This document shows, piece after piece, positions 1-7,019 of a stretch of 11,873 nt of DNA. The stretch comes from an uncultured Clostridia bacterium (GTDB taxonomy: Bacteria; Bacillota; Clostridia; TANB77; CAG-508). The notes beneath the pieces are model-generated. The model saw nothing but the letters and a program-made list of their open reading frames with translations. It was not told the origin of the DNA and searched no databases. The position numbers and the translations under genes were made by a program. The first letter of the stretch is position 1, and each line of letters opens with the position of its first letter. The stretch is taken from the NCBI GenBank assembly GCA_947595555.1, contig CANQES010000044.1:1-11873 (forward strand), written 5' to 3'.

Positions 1-1
1 A

Positions 2-796
2 CAAACAATTAGCATAAGAGGAAAAGCTGTCAAATTACCAGAAGAAGAACATTTTGTATTTGAAAATCATCACGAGGCAATTATATCAAAAGAAATGTTT
101 AAATTAGCACAAGAACTAAAGGCAGAAAGAATAAAATGTAAGACTACAAAAACAAAGAGACATTATATATTTGGCGGAATGTGTATTTGTGGAGATTGTG
201 GTGGAGGTGTAAGTGGAATTTTTATTAAAAGAAAACAAGAAAAAGTTTATGAATGTACTAATTATAGAAGATATGGATTAGCAAGATGCAAAATTCACGA
301 CATTCCAGAAAAAGATATGATAATACATTTGAAAGAATATTTGAAACTATTGCGAAACAATTTTTACGAAGATATAGAAAAAATCAAATTAAATAATATC
401 CCCAATAAGACAAAATTAAATAGAGGAAAATTACAAAAGCAATATAATATATTAATAGAAGAATATAAATGTCTATTATCTCAAAAAATAAAAGACATAA
501 CTCAAGCTACATCACAAGAACAAAAAGAAATGATAGAAAATGCTTATAAAGAATTAGAAAATGATAAGCAAAAACAAATTGTAATTTTAAAAGATATATT
601 ATCAAAAGAAGATGAAAAAATATTTGAGACTAGAAATCAGAAAGTAGAATCAGCAATAGAAATATTTGATCAAATAATAAGTTCAAATGAACCAAGTAAG
701 TTTTTATTAAATTCTATTATAGAAAAAATTGTTATATATAGTGATAAAACAATAGAATTTATATTAAAAGGACATATTGAAAGGCTAATTAAATAA
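2..796 (+). CDS. Large serine recombinase, C-terminal part (5' end outside window)
   Basis: The frame is open from base 2, so the gene begins before the window; the ATG at 95 is internal. Seen directly: a stretch reading HHEAIISKEMFKLAQ, which matches the end of the 'Recombinase' domain of large serine recombinases. A zinc-ribbon-like segment follows, with CGDC at about 188-199 and further cysteines in YECTNYRR and ARCKIH. After it comes a long Lys/Glu-rich helical, probably coiled-coil, region, then a short C-terminal beta-like tail. This order is typical of phage- or transposon-borne integrases that cut and rejoin att sites through an N-terminal serine, which is not visible here. The protein ends 75 bp before the cardiolipin synthase start, so an element boundary probably lies nearby. 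Family assignment is firm; whether the gene is intact upstream is unknown. Confidence 0.88.
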   Translation, partial: QTISIRGKAVKLPEEEHFVFENHHEAIISKEMFKLAQELKAERIKCKTTKTKRHYIFGGMCICGDCGGGVSGIFIKRKQEKVYECTNYRRYGLARCKIHDIPEKDMIIHLKEYLKLLRNNFYEDIEKIKLNNIPNKTKLNRGKLQKQYNILIEEYKCLLSQKIKDITQATSQEQKEMIENAYKELENDKQKQIVILKDILSKEDEKIFETRNQKVESAIEIFDQIISSNEPSKFLLNSIIEKIVIYSDKTIEFILKGHIERLIK

Positions 797-803
797 AAAT
801 TTA

Positions 804-832
804 TTGAAATAAAAATGATTATGTGATATAAG
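804..832 (+). promoter_or_regulatory. Probable sigma-A promoter for cls
   Basis: TTGAAA at 804-809, a 17-bp spacer ending in TGA, and TATAAG at 827-832 make a good extended -10 promoter, 40 bp before the cls start codon. A second TATAAT at 845-850 lacks a convincing -35 at the right distance. The promoter starts right after the recombinase stop, so cls is probably transcribed independently of the mobile element. Confidence 0.5.
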
Positions 833-871
833 GTAAAATAAAGTTATAATATTTGCAAAGGAGTTAAAGTT

Positions 872-2377
872 ATGTTAAATGCAATAAAAAGAGCACTAAT
901 AGTTTTATTAGGAGTTATTTTACAATTTGGATTTGCCATTGTGATAAGGTTATTTTTTTATAAATATCTTGGAATGATTACATTGTTTTACAATATAGCA
1001 AGTATTTTAATTGTTCTTGGTATCTTAAAAGAAAGTACAAGACTTTCAAATGATTTGCCATGGGTAATATTGATTCTGATATTTCCAATATTTGGAACAA
1101 TTTTATTAATTACTTTAGGAAAAAATTATTCTAAAAACAAGTTATTAAAAAGTATATTTAAATATGAAAAAGAATATAATAAATATCTAGTTCAAGAAGA
1201 AAAAATTAAAAAAGATATAGATGATAAAAAATTAGATAATATTAGGTATTTAATGAATAGAACCAATTATTTTGTTAGTACTAACAATGAAATTACTTAT
1301 TATAATTTCGGAGAAAAATTTTATCCTGAATTATTAAAAGAATTAAAAAAAGCTGAAAAATTTATATTTATGGAATATTTTATTATTAATGAAGGAGTTA
1401 TGTGGAATAGCATTTTAGACATATTAAAAGAAAAAGCAGCTCAAGGTGTAGAAGTTAGAATATTATATGATGATATGGGAAGTATTGCAATGCTTTCAAC
1501 AAACTATTCAAAGCAACTTGCTAAGTATGGCATAAAATGTATTACATTTAATAAATTAAGTCCTTTTAGAGGAATATTTATGAATAATAGGGATCATAGA
1601 AAAATCACAGTAATAGATGGAAAAGTAGCTTTTTCTGGTGGTGTAAATTTAAGTGATGAATACATAAATGTTAATAGTAAGTTAGGAATATGGAAAGATA
1701 ATGGAATTAAAATTGTTGGAGATGCTATTTGGAATTTAACAGTTATGTTTTTAACTTTATGGAATGCTAATATAAATGAAGATAAAGATATTACAAAATT
1801 CAAATATAATTTTAATGATAGTGATAAAAATAATGGTTATGTTATTCCTTATGGAGTTGCACCACTTCATAAAGATTTAATTGGAGAAGATGTTTATATT
1901 AACATGATTAATAGTGCAAAAAATTATTTATACATAATGACACCATATTTAATTATCGACACCGATATGGTTAATTCACTTTGTAGAGCAGCTAAAAGAG
2001 GAGTGGATGTAAGAATAATTGTACCAGGTATTCCAGATAAAAAAATAGTTTATACACAGACAACTTCATTTTTTAAAGTACTACATGATAATGGAGTAAA
2101 AATTTACAAATATACAAATGGATTTGTTCATTCAAAAGTATTTTTATCAGATGATATTCGAGCAGTAGTAGGAACAATAAATATGGATTATAGAAGTTTA
2201 TATCTTCATTTTGAAAATGGAATCTATATGGAAAACGTTAGTGACATACAGGACATTGTTAAAGACTTTGAAAGTACTTTTAAAGATAGTAAAAGATTAA
2301 ATGATACAGATGTTAAAACAGGATTTATCAAATCTTTATGGCAAGCTATATTAAGGTTATTTGCACCACTATTTTAG
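872..2377 (+). CDS. cls: Cardiolipin synthase (phospholipase D superfamily)
   Basis: This 501-aa membrane enzyme joins two phosphatidylglycerol molecules into cardiolipin and glycerol. Hydrophobic segments at about residues 7-28, 34-52 and 63-83 anchor it; the third belongs to a PLDc_N-type region (NDLPWVILILIFPIFGTILL). Two complete HKD motifs (HxKx4D) follow: H242/K244/D249 (HRKITVID, followed by GGVNL) and H420/K422/D427 (HSKVFLSD, followed by GTINMD). Two such half-sites form the active centre of bacterial Cls. Length and domain order match the roughly 500-residue Firmicutes enzymes. The start is supported by AAAGGAG about 8 bp upstream. No defect is seen. The stop is followed by the remains of a peroxiredoxin gene, with no clear terminator until 3015. 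Confidence 0.96.
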   Translation: MLNAIKRALIVLLGVILQFGFAIVIRLFFYKYLGMITLFYNIASILIVLGILKESTRLSNDLPWVILILIFPIFGTILLITLGKNYSKNKLLKSIFKYEKEYNKYLVQEEKIKKDIDDKKLDNIRYLMNRTNYFVSTNNEITYYNFGEKFYPELLKELKKAEKFIFMEYFIINEGVMWNSILDILKEKAAQGVEVRILYDDMGSIAMLSTNYSKQLAKYGIKCITFNKLSPFRGIFMNNRDHRKITVIDGKVAFSGGVNLSDEYINVNSKLGIWKDNGIKIVGDAIWNLTVMFLTLWNANINEDKDITKFKYNFNDSDKNNGYVIPYGVAPLHKDLIGEDVYINMINSAKNYLYIMTPYLIIDTDMVNSLCRAAKRGVDVRIIVPGIPDKKIVYTQTTSFFKVLHDNGVKIYKYTNGFVHSKVFLSDDIRAVVGTINMDYRSLYLHFENGIYMENVSDIQDIVKDFESTFKDSKRLNDTDVKTGFIKSLWQAILRLFAPLF

Positions 2378-2455
2378 AATTATTGCAAAAATGAATATTC
2401 TAGGAGATACTTGTGAATATAGCAGAGACTTTAATAAAAGAGTTTCCAACATTAG

Positions 2456-3017
2456 GATTTTACCCCCGTGTGTACAACTGAAATGATAGCTTTTACGAGG
2501 GCACATACATATTTCAAAGATTTAAATACAGAGTTATTAGGACTAAGTGTTGATAGTAATTCTTCACATTTAGCATGGGTGTATGACATTTATTGCAAAA
2601 CAGGAATAAAAGTATCATTTCCAATAATAGCAGATAGAAATGGTGAGATTGCAAGAAAATATGGAATGATATCAAATGATGTAAGTAGTACTGAAACAGT
2701 AAGAAATGTATTTATAATAGATGATAAAGGCATAGTAAGAACAATATTAATATATCCATTAAACATAGGAAGATTTATTCCAGAAATAATACGTATTGTT
2801 CAAGCATTACAAATGTCAGATTGTGCGAAGCGGTTCCACTGCAGCAAACTGGATGCCAAATCAGCCAGTAATTGTACCTGCTCCACAAACATTTGAGGCA
2901 TTGCAACAAAGAAATGAAGACATTGAAAAAAATCGAAATGGAATTATGTGGTATTTAAGTTTTAAAGAACCACCAGAAAAATGTATAGAAAGTGATGAAA
3001 AAAAGCAAATAGAATAA
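2456..3017 (+). pseudogene. Decayed 1-Cys (Prx6-like) peroxiredoxin
   Basis: Reading from 2456 gives DFTPVCTTE, the peroxidatic-cysteine motif (Cys codon 2471-2473). It is followed by typical family sequence: LLGLSVDSNSSHLAW, FPIIADRNGEIARKYGM, TVRNVFIIDDKG and EIIRIVQALQ. Two lesions are visible. First, the codon just before the motif (2453-2455) is TAG and upstream frames are closed, so the usual 50 or so N-terminal residues are missing; a short ATG frame from 2390 (MNILGDTCEY) may be a remnant of the true start. Second, near 2822-2828 the reading moves by +1 (equivalently -2). The C-terminus TAANWMPNQPVIVPAPQTF...WYLSFKEPP continues in another frame to 3017. A GTG at 2468 cannot rescue the fold. 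Intact relatives (about 215-220 aa) reduce peroxides. Sequencing error could explain one lesion but is unlikely to explain both. Confidence 0.85.
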
Positions 3018-3062
3018 AAAATAGAGTTGCTACGATAATAGAAAGTAGTAACTCTATTTTTT
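3015..3062 (+). terminator. Strong intrinsic terminator after the peroxiredoxin remnant
   Basis: Arms at about 3016-3033 and 3045-3062 (AAAAAATAGAGTTGCTAC against GTAGTAACTCTATTTTTT, with one G-T pair) leave an 11-nt loop. The right arm ends in a T run. It overlaps the stop codon of the pseudogene's last frame and separates cls/peroxiredoxin from the wall-protein operon. It could also work on the minus strand. Confidence 0.85.
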
Positions 3063-3155
3063 ATATATGAAAAATAACTTTTAAAATTTTCAAAAATTGT
3101 AAAATTTTAAAAAAAGAAAAACGGATAAAAAAACTAAAAACGTAAAATAATAAGT

Positions 3156-3185
3156 TTGTATTAAAAATTAACAAAATTGTATGAT
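3156..3185 (+). promoter_or_regulatory. Possible promoter of the wall-protein/sortase operon
   Basis: TTGTAT at 3156-3161 and TATGAT at 3180-3185, 18 bp apart, lie 45 bp before the start codon. The surrounding 160 bp are almost entirely A and T, so chance matches are easy; this is the best-spaced pair seen. A perfect AGGAGG follows shortly before the start. Confidence 0.35.
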
Positions 3186-3229
3186 GCAATATAAGGTTAA
3201 TTTAAAAATTTTTTTTAGGAGGTAAAAAA

Positions 3230-4627
3230 ATGAAAAAAACAATAGCAATATTGGTATCTTTACTAATTGCAGTAATAATGTTATTACCAAATATTAGTAA
3301 TGCAAATGGAGATGAAGCTCTAGTTAAAATAAGTACAGATGCTACATCAGTAGAAGTAGGAGATACAGTTAAAATAACAGTATCTCAATATAAGATAGGA
3401 ACAACAGAATTAAAAAAATCAAAATATGTTAAGTTCAAACTAGCATTTGACAAAGACATATTTAGCTATCAGGGGATAACAGGAGGATTTAATGCTAATG
3501 GAGTAGAGACAGGAACTATAGAAGTAGAAACAACAGAACCTCATCAAAGTGAAGACATATCAAGTGTAACATTAACATTTAAAGCATTAAAAGCAACAGC
3601 TAGAAATCAAGGAAATTTCAAAGTAACAGAATTCAAATCAGGAGATGAATCTGGTTCTGCACAAAACGGTAAATATTCAGTAATGCAACTTGACGTTACA
3701 GTAAGAGAAAAATACGAAGGAACAATAAGTATACAAGCTGATAAAACAAGTGTACCAGTAGAAAGAAAAGTTAATATTTCTTTAGCACAAACAATAGCAA
3801 CAAATTATGTTGAAGCAACAATTTCATATGATAACACTCATTTCGAATTTGTTGCACCAGCAAATTCTGCTTATGAAGCAGATACTTCTACAGAAGGACA
3901 AATTACTGTAAAGGCATCAGGAACAGATTTAACAGATGTAACTTTATTATTTAAGGCAATAGCTGTGACAGAAGAAAATTCACCAAGCAGGTTTGAAATT
4001 GTAAGTTATAAAGCAGGAAACAGTAGTGAAGAAGCTTCAAATGCACATTTATATTATTCAAAATCAGTATCTGTTGCAGTAACTGAAAGAGATAATCCAA
4101 CAGTTCAAATAAGTACAGATTTAAAAGATAATATAGCAAAATTAGGAGATACATTTGTAGTAACAGTATCACAAGATGATCCTACAAATTATTTACAATT
4201 TGATTTATTTTATGATCAAGAAGTATTTAAATATGTTGGCTTAGGTGATAATAATGCAGAAGTTACAGCAGAAGAACAAGAAGGAATGCTTAGTATAACA
4301 GCTACTGGAAGTCAAATATCAGACATTAATATAAAATTTCAAGCATTAGAATTGACAGAAGGAAGAAATGAAGAAAATGAAGAATATATAAAAGTAAGTA
4401 ACTTCCTTTCTGGAGAAAATTCGGGAGATATAGATATAGCAGTATATGATGTACAACAAGTAGGAATTAAAGTAGTGGATGTACCTGTTGTAGAAGAACC
4501 AGAGCTACCAATAGAAGAATTGCCACAAACAGGTTCAGCTGTAACTACAATTATAGCAACAATTATATCAGGAATCACTATGTTAGCAATAGCTTTAAGA
4601 AAATATATGAGTAAAAATGAAAAATAA
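3230..4627 (+). CDS. LPXTG-anchored surface protein with three cohesin-like domains
   Basis: This 465-aa exported protein has a signal peptide at about residues 1-26 (basic MKK, hydrophobic core, NANG). Three related beta-rich modules follow at about 31-158, 164-285 and 291-416. Each starts with a strand such as VKISTDATSVEVGD, IQADKTSVPV or VQISTDLKDNIAKLGD. Each also has a 'Y/F-D-x-x-x-F-x-Y/F' element (AFDKDIFSY, SYDNTHFEF, FYDQEVFKY) and a 'VTLTFKAL'-type strand. This pattern resembles cohesin-type (dockerin-binding) domains, an assignment made by eye. The C-terminus carries LPQTG (431-435), a hydrophobic helix and a basic tail, which is a complete sortase signal. A Pro/Glu-rich linker precedes it. 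An AGGAGG just upstream fixes the start. The sortase gene overlaps its end, so that enzyme is the likely anchor. Ligand unknown: a cellulosome-like or adhesin role is possible, but no dockerin protein is in view. Confidence 0.88.
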   Translation: MKKTIAILVSLLIAVIMLLPNISNANGDEALVKISTDATSVEVGDTVKITVSQYKIGTTELKKSKYVKFKLAFDKDIFSYQGITGGFNANGVETGTIEVETTEPHQSEDISSVTLTFKALKATARNQGNFKVTEFKSGDESGSAQNGKYSVMQLDVTVREKYEGTISIQADKTSVPVERKVNISLAQTIATNYVEATISYDNTHFEFVAPANSAYEADTSTEGQITVKASGTDLTDVTLLFKAIAVTEENSPSRFEIVSYKAGNSSEEASNAHLYYSKSVSVAVTERDNPTVQISTDLKDNIAKLGDTFVVTVSQDDPTNYLQFDLFYDQEVFKYVGLGDNNAEVTAEEQEGMLSITATGSQISDINIKFQALELTEGRNEENEEYIKVSNFLSGENSGDIDIAVYDVQQVGIKVVDVPVVEEPELPIEELPQTGSAVTTIIATIISGITMLAIALRKYMSKNEK

Positions 4628-5267
4628 AATAATTTATTTAATCCTTTTTGAAATAATTATTTTTTGTATTATTTATATAATAGATAGTAATAATCTCTTG
4701 AAAATAGGAAAAAATAATAAAGCTAATAATAGTCAAGCAACCAGAATGAGTGTACAAGAAACAACAGAAGAAAAAGAGGAACAAGAAGAGCAAGTTGAAC
4801 AAGTAGAAGAAGCAACGGAGGAAGCAAACATTATACAACAAGAGATAGAAGATGAAAGTGCAATTCCTGCTAAAATGGGAGGATATGAAGTATTAGGAAG
4901 ATTAGTTATTGATAAAGTAAATATAAGCAAAAATATATTAAGTGTATCAAATGATGAGTCATTAAAACTATCGGCGGTAAAATTATATGGCCCCGATATA
5001 AATGAAGTTGGAAACTTTTGTATATGTGGGCATAATTGGAAAAACATGCTGAAAAGAGTTTTAGAATTAAAAGTGGGTGATAGGTTCTATTTAATTGATA
5101 GAAAGACATTGAATAAAGTAAATTACGAAATTTATAATATATATTCGTGTATGCCAAAAGATTTAAAATGTCTAAGTCAAAATACAGAAGGAAGAAGAGA
5201 AGCTACTATTATTACATGTAATACTGGAGGGGTAACAAGATTCATAATAAAAGGAAAAGAAATATGA
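4617..5267 (+). CDS. Sortase paired with the upstream LPQTG protein
   Basis: This 216-aa membrane transpeptidase would cleave the LPQTG signal and join the protein to the cell wall. An N-terminal hydrophobic anchor (about 4-25) is followed by a very Glu/Gln-rich stalk (about 45-80). The catalytic domain starts near GYEVLGRLVIDKVNI. The expected residues are present: His139 in CGHNW, Cys201 in ITCNTGG and Arg208 in VTRFIIKGK. The six-residue spacing between Cys and Arg is shorter than in textbook class A or D enzymes. I assign family but not class; a class D-like clostridial type is likely. The ATG lies inside the end of the preceding gene (11-nt overlap) without a good Shine-Dalgarno, suggesting translational coupling. 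An extra Cys (C137) sits two residues before the catalytic His. Confidence 0.87.
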   Translation: MKNKIIYLILFEIIIFCIIYIIDSNNLLKIGKNNKANNSQATRMSVQETTEEKEEQEEQVEQVEEATEEANIIQQEIEDESAIPAKMGGYEVLGRLVIDKVNISKNILSVSNDESLKLSAVKLYGPDINEVGNFCICGHNWKNMLKRVLELKVGDRFYLIDRKTLNKVNYEIYNIYSCMPKDLKCLSQNTEGRREATIITCNTGGVTRFIIKGKEI

Positions 5268-5288
5268 AAATATTTTAGGAGGTGTAAA

Positions 5289-5456
5289 ATGGAGCCAAAT
5301 CAAAAAATTAATTGTACAGTTTCAAGCTGTAAATATAACAATGGAGATAAAGAATTATGCATGCTAGAAGCAATTCATGTAGCACCAATGGAAGATGTTG
5401 ACACAGAAACAGCAGATGAATCAATGTGCGCAAGTTACAGATATGATGAACAATAA
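5289..5456 (+). CDS. Small Cys-containing DUF1540 protein
   Basis: This 55-aa protein begins MEPNQKINCTVSSCKYNNG. CTVSSCKYN, then C24 and C47 (MCASYRYDE), match the pattern of DUF1540 proteins, which usually read C-x-V-x-x-C-x-Y-N ... C ... I-x-V ... C-x-x-F/Y. The four cysteines (9, 14, 24, 47) suggest metal binding, but the function of the family is not established. The start is set by AGGAGGTG at 5277-5284, five bases before the ATG. It lies 21 bp after the sortase stop and before a hairpin, so it is probably the last gene of that operon. Too short for ordinary ORF cut-offs, but the motif and ribosome binding site make it a real gene. Confidence 0.85.
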   Translation: MEPNQKINCTVSSCKYNNGDKELCMLEAIHVAPMEDVDTETADESMCASYRYDEQ

Positions 5457-5459
5457 AAA

Positions 5460-5505
5460 TTTAGATAGCAATATTGGTAAATATAAGCCAATATTGCTAT
5501 TTAAA
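5460..5505 (+). terminator. Hairpin ending the wall-protein/sortase/DUF1540 operon
   Basis: A perfect 13-bp stem (ATAGCAATATTGG at 5465-5477, CCAATATTGCTAT at 5488-5500) with a 10-nt loop extends outward by about five weaker pairs. The plus-strand tail is TTTAAAAAT rather than a clean T run, so termination may be incomplete. It starts 4 bp after the DUF1540 stop and ends 6 bp before the next promoter. Confidence 0.65.
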
Positions 5506-5510
5506 AATAC

Positions 5511-5539
5511 TTGACATATATGAAAATTAGAAATAAAAT
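5511..5539 (+). promoter_or_regulatory. Sigma-A promoter of fba
   Basis: Consensus TTGACA at 5511-5516, a 17-bp spacer, and TAAAAT at 5534-5539. It is the clearest promoter in the window. It lies 35 bp before the fba ATG, and its -35 box includes the TTG at 5511 that could be mistaken for an upstream start codon. Confidence 0.8.
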
Positions 5540-5573
5540 AACAAAAGTAAAACTAGAAAAGGAGGAATTTAGT

Positions 5574-6503
5574 ATGTTAGTAACGACAAAGGAAATGTTT
5601 GAAAAATCAATGAAAGAAAAATTTGCAATAGGAGCTTTTAATGTAAACAACATGGAAATTATACAAGCAATTGTAGATGCTGCGGCAGAAAGCAAATCAC
5701 CTGTTATTCTACAAGCATCCTCAAGCGCAATTAAATATGCCAGAATTAATTATTTAATGAAAATGGTTGAGGCAGCAGTAGAGGAACATCCAGAAGTGCC
5801 AATGGCGATACATTTAGACCATGGACCAGATTTTGAAACAGCAAAAATGTGTATAGACAGTGGCTTCACATCAGTAATGATAGATGGTTCAAAATATGAT
5901 TTTGAAGAAAATGTTGCATTGACAAAAAAAGTTGTAGAATATGCCCATAGCAAAGGAGTGGTAGTTGAAGCTGAACTAGGAAAGTTAGCAGGAATCGAAG
6001 ATGATGTAAATGTTGCATCTTCTGATGCTATGTACACAGATCCAATGCAGGCTCAAGAATTTGTAGAAAGAACAGGTTGCGATTCTTTAGCAATTGCAAT
6101 TGGAACAAGTCATGGTGCCTATAAATTCAAAGGAGAAGCAAAATTAAGATTTGATATTTTAAAAGAGATAAAAGAGAAAATACCAAATACCCCAATTGTT
6201 TTACATGGTGCTTCAACTGTTATACCAGAATTAGTAGAAATGTGTAACAAATATGGTGGAGATATACCAGGAGCAAAGGGTGTGCCAGATGACATTTTAC
6301 ATGAAGCAAGTATATCTGGTGTATCTAAAATAAATGTGGATACAGACTTACGTTTAGCAATGACTGCTGGAATTAGAAAAGTATTTGCAGAAGAACCAAA
6401 TGCTTTTGATCCAAGAAAATATTTAACACCTGCAAGAGAATTAATTAAAGAAACAGTAAAACATAAAATGATAGATGTTTTTGGATCAAGTAATAAAATT
6501 TAA
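5574..6503 (+). CDS. fba: Class II fructose-1,6-bisphosphate aldolase
   Basis: This 309-aa zinc-dependent aldolase reversibly splits fructose-1,6-bisphosphate into dihydroxyacetone phosphate and glyceraldehyde-3-phosphate in glycolysis and gluconeogenesis. Family motifs are visible in order: GAFNVNNMEIIQAIVDAA, AIHLDHG (catalytic Asp and metal-binding His), VEAELGKLAGIEDDV, IGTSHGAYKF (metal His), PIVLHGAS (metal His and phosphate binding) and KINVDTDLRLA. Length fits the roughly 300-residue bacterial class II enzymes. The ATG at 5574 is preferred because AAAAGGAGG lies 8 bp upstream and the protein then begins MLVTTKEMFEKS. The 21-codon in-frame extension back to TTG 5511 would start inside the -35 box. 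A small gene follows 23 bp downstream, probably cotranscribed. Confidence 0.97.
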   Translation: MLVTTKEMFEKSMKEKFAIGAFNVNNMEIIQAIVDAAAESKSPVILQASSSAIKYARINYLMKMVEAAVEEHPEVPMAIHLDHGPDFETAKMCIDSGFTSVMIDGSKYDFEENVALTKKVVEYAHSKGVVVEAELGKLAGIEDDVNVASSDAMYTDPMQAQEFVERTGCDSLAIAIGTSHGAYKFKGEAKLRFDILKEIKEKIPNTPIVLHGASTVIPELVEMCNKYGGDIPGAKGVPDDILHEASISGVSKINVDTDLRLAMTAGIRKVFAEEPNAFDPRKYLTPARELIKETVKHKMIDVFGSSNKI

Positions 6504-6526
6504 ACCTTCAAGGGGACATATTAAAA

Positions 6527-6970
6527 ATGGCGAAAATTGACATAGAAAATTTAATTTATTTTATAAGAGATTTAGTAAATGAAGAATTTGAAGATAAAAT
6601 GCCACCAACTATAAATCAACCAGCAGATTATCTTTTGCATGGTGGATGTTATGAATTAGCAAGGATTTTACAGCATTATTTTAAAGGTACTCAATTATAT
6701 ATAAATAATGATTTGGACCATTGTTTAGTAGAGAAAGATGGAATACTATATGATGCAGAAGTAGATGAAAAAGGACAGTTGATAAAGAAAAATCCAAGTG
6801 AATATAAAAAAGCCAATGCTCTTGATATACATTACATGGAAGAAAATTTTGGTATAGAGTATAAATATATTAATGGAAGACGATTTTCAAATTATTTAAT
6901 TGACGAAATAGAAAAATGTAATATAAAACAATATATAGAAGATGACAGCAGAAAAGATGAAGAAAGATAA
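6527..6970 (+). CDS. Uncharacterised small protein, possible cysteine-peptidase-like fold
   Basis: This 147-aa soluble protein has no signal peptide or membrane segment. I do not recognise a named family with certainty. Visible features are LLHGGCYELARILQHYF, with Cys41 at the start of a helix, and LDHCLVEKDGILYDAEV, with His65 followed by Asp76. The order Cys (helix start), His (strand), Asp (next strand) resembles the catalytic core of papain/NlpC or transglutaminase-like proteins. That is an inference from spacing only. The C-terminus is charged and probably disordered (DDSRKDEER). AAGGGGA precedes the ATG at a usual distance. It lies 23 bp after fba and shares its transcript; a bidirectional terminator overlaps the stop codon. 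No functional link with aldolase is apparent. Confidence 0.75.
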   Translation: MAKIDIENLIYFIRDLVNEEFEDKMPPTINQPADYLLHGGCYELARILQHYFKGTQLYINNDLDHCLVEKDGILYDAEVDEKGQLIKKNPSEYKKANALDIHYMEENFGIEYKYINGRRFSNYLIDEIEKCNIKQYIEDDSRKDEER

Positions 6971-7019
6971 ATATTTAGCCTAATAGATTTTATTCATTAA
7001 TCTATTAGGCTGAATATTT
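6969..7019. terminator. Bidirectional terminator between converging genes
   Basis: Arms 6969-6989 and 6999-7019 pair over 21 bp with one G-T position (core AGCCTAATAGATT / AATCTATTAGGCT) and a 9-nt loop. A-rich and T-rich flanks lie on both sides, so it can end transcription from either direction. It overlaps the stop codons of both the 6527-6970 gene and smpB, leaving essentially no spacer. Confidence 0.88.

Noticed and set aside
2413..2482. Short GTG frame with an AGGAGA site before it (MNIAETLIKEFPTLGF)
   Set aside because: Only about 22 codons, no recognisable motif, and it runs out of frame into the peroxiredoxin active-site region; probably debris of the decayed gene.
2468..2896. A 142-codon frame from GTG as an intact small peroxiredoxin
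   Set aside because: It starts at the residue just before the active-site Cys, lacks the N-terminal strands, and its last 25 or so residues are out-of-frame sequence, since the true C-terminus lies in the neighbouring frame.
3081..3108. Inverted repeat TAAAATTTT ... AAAATTTTA upstream of the wall-protein gene
   Set aside because: It is made only of A and T in a nearly pure AT spacer, so chance is a sufficient explanation.
3063..3229. Possible riboswitch or leader RNA before the wall-protein gene
   Set aside because: No conserved riboswitch core or stable GC-containing helices could be seen in this AT-rich leader.
4339..5157. Several minus-strand open frames across the wall-protein and sortase genes
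   Set aside because: They are shadows of strongly supported plus-strand genes; the Ser/Cys-rich products reflect the complement of Glu/Gln/Thr codons.
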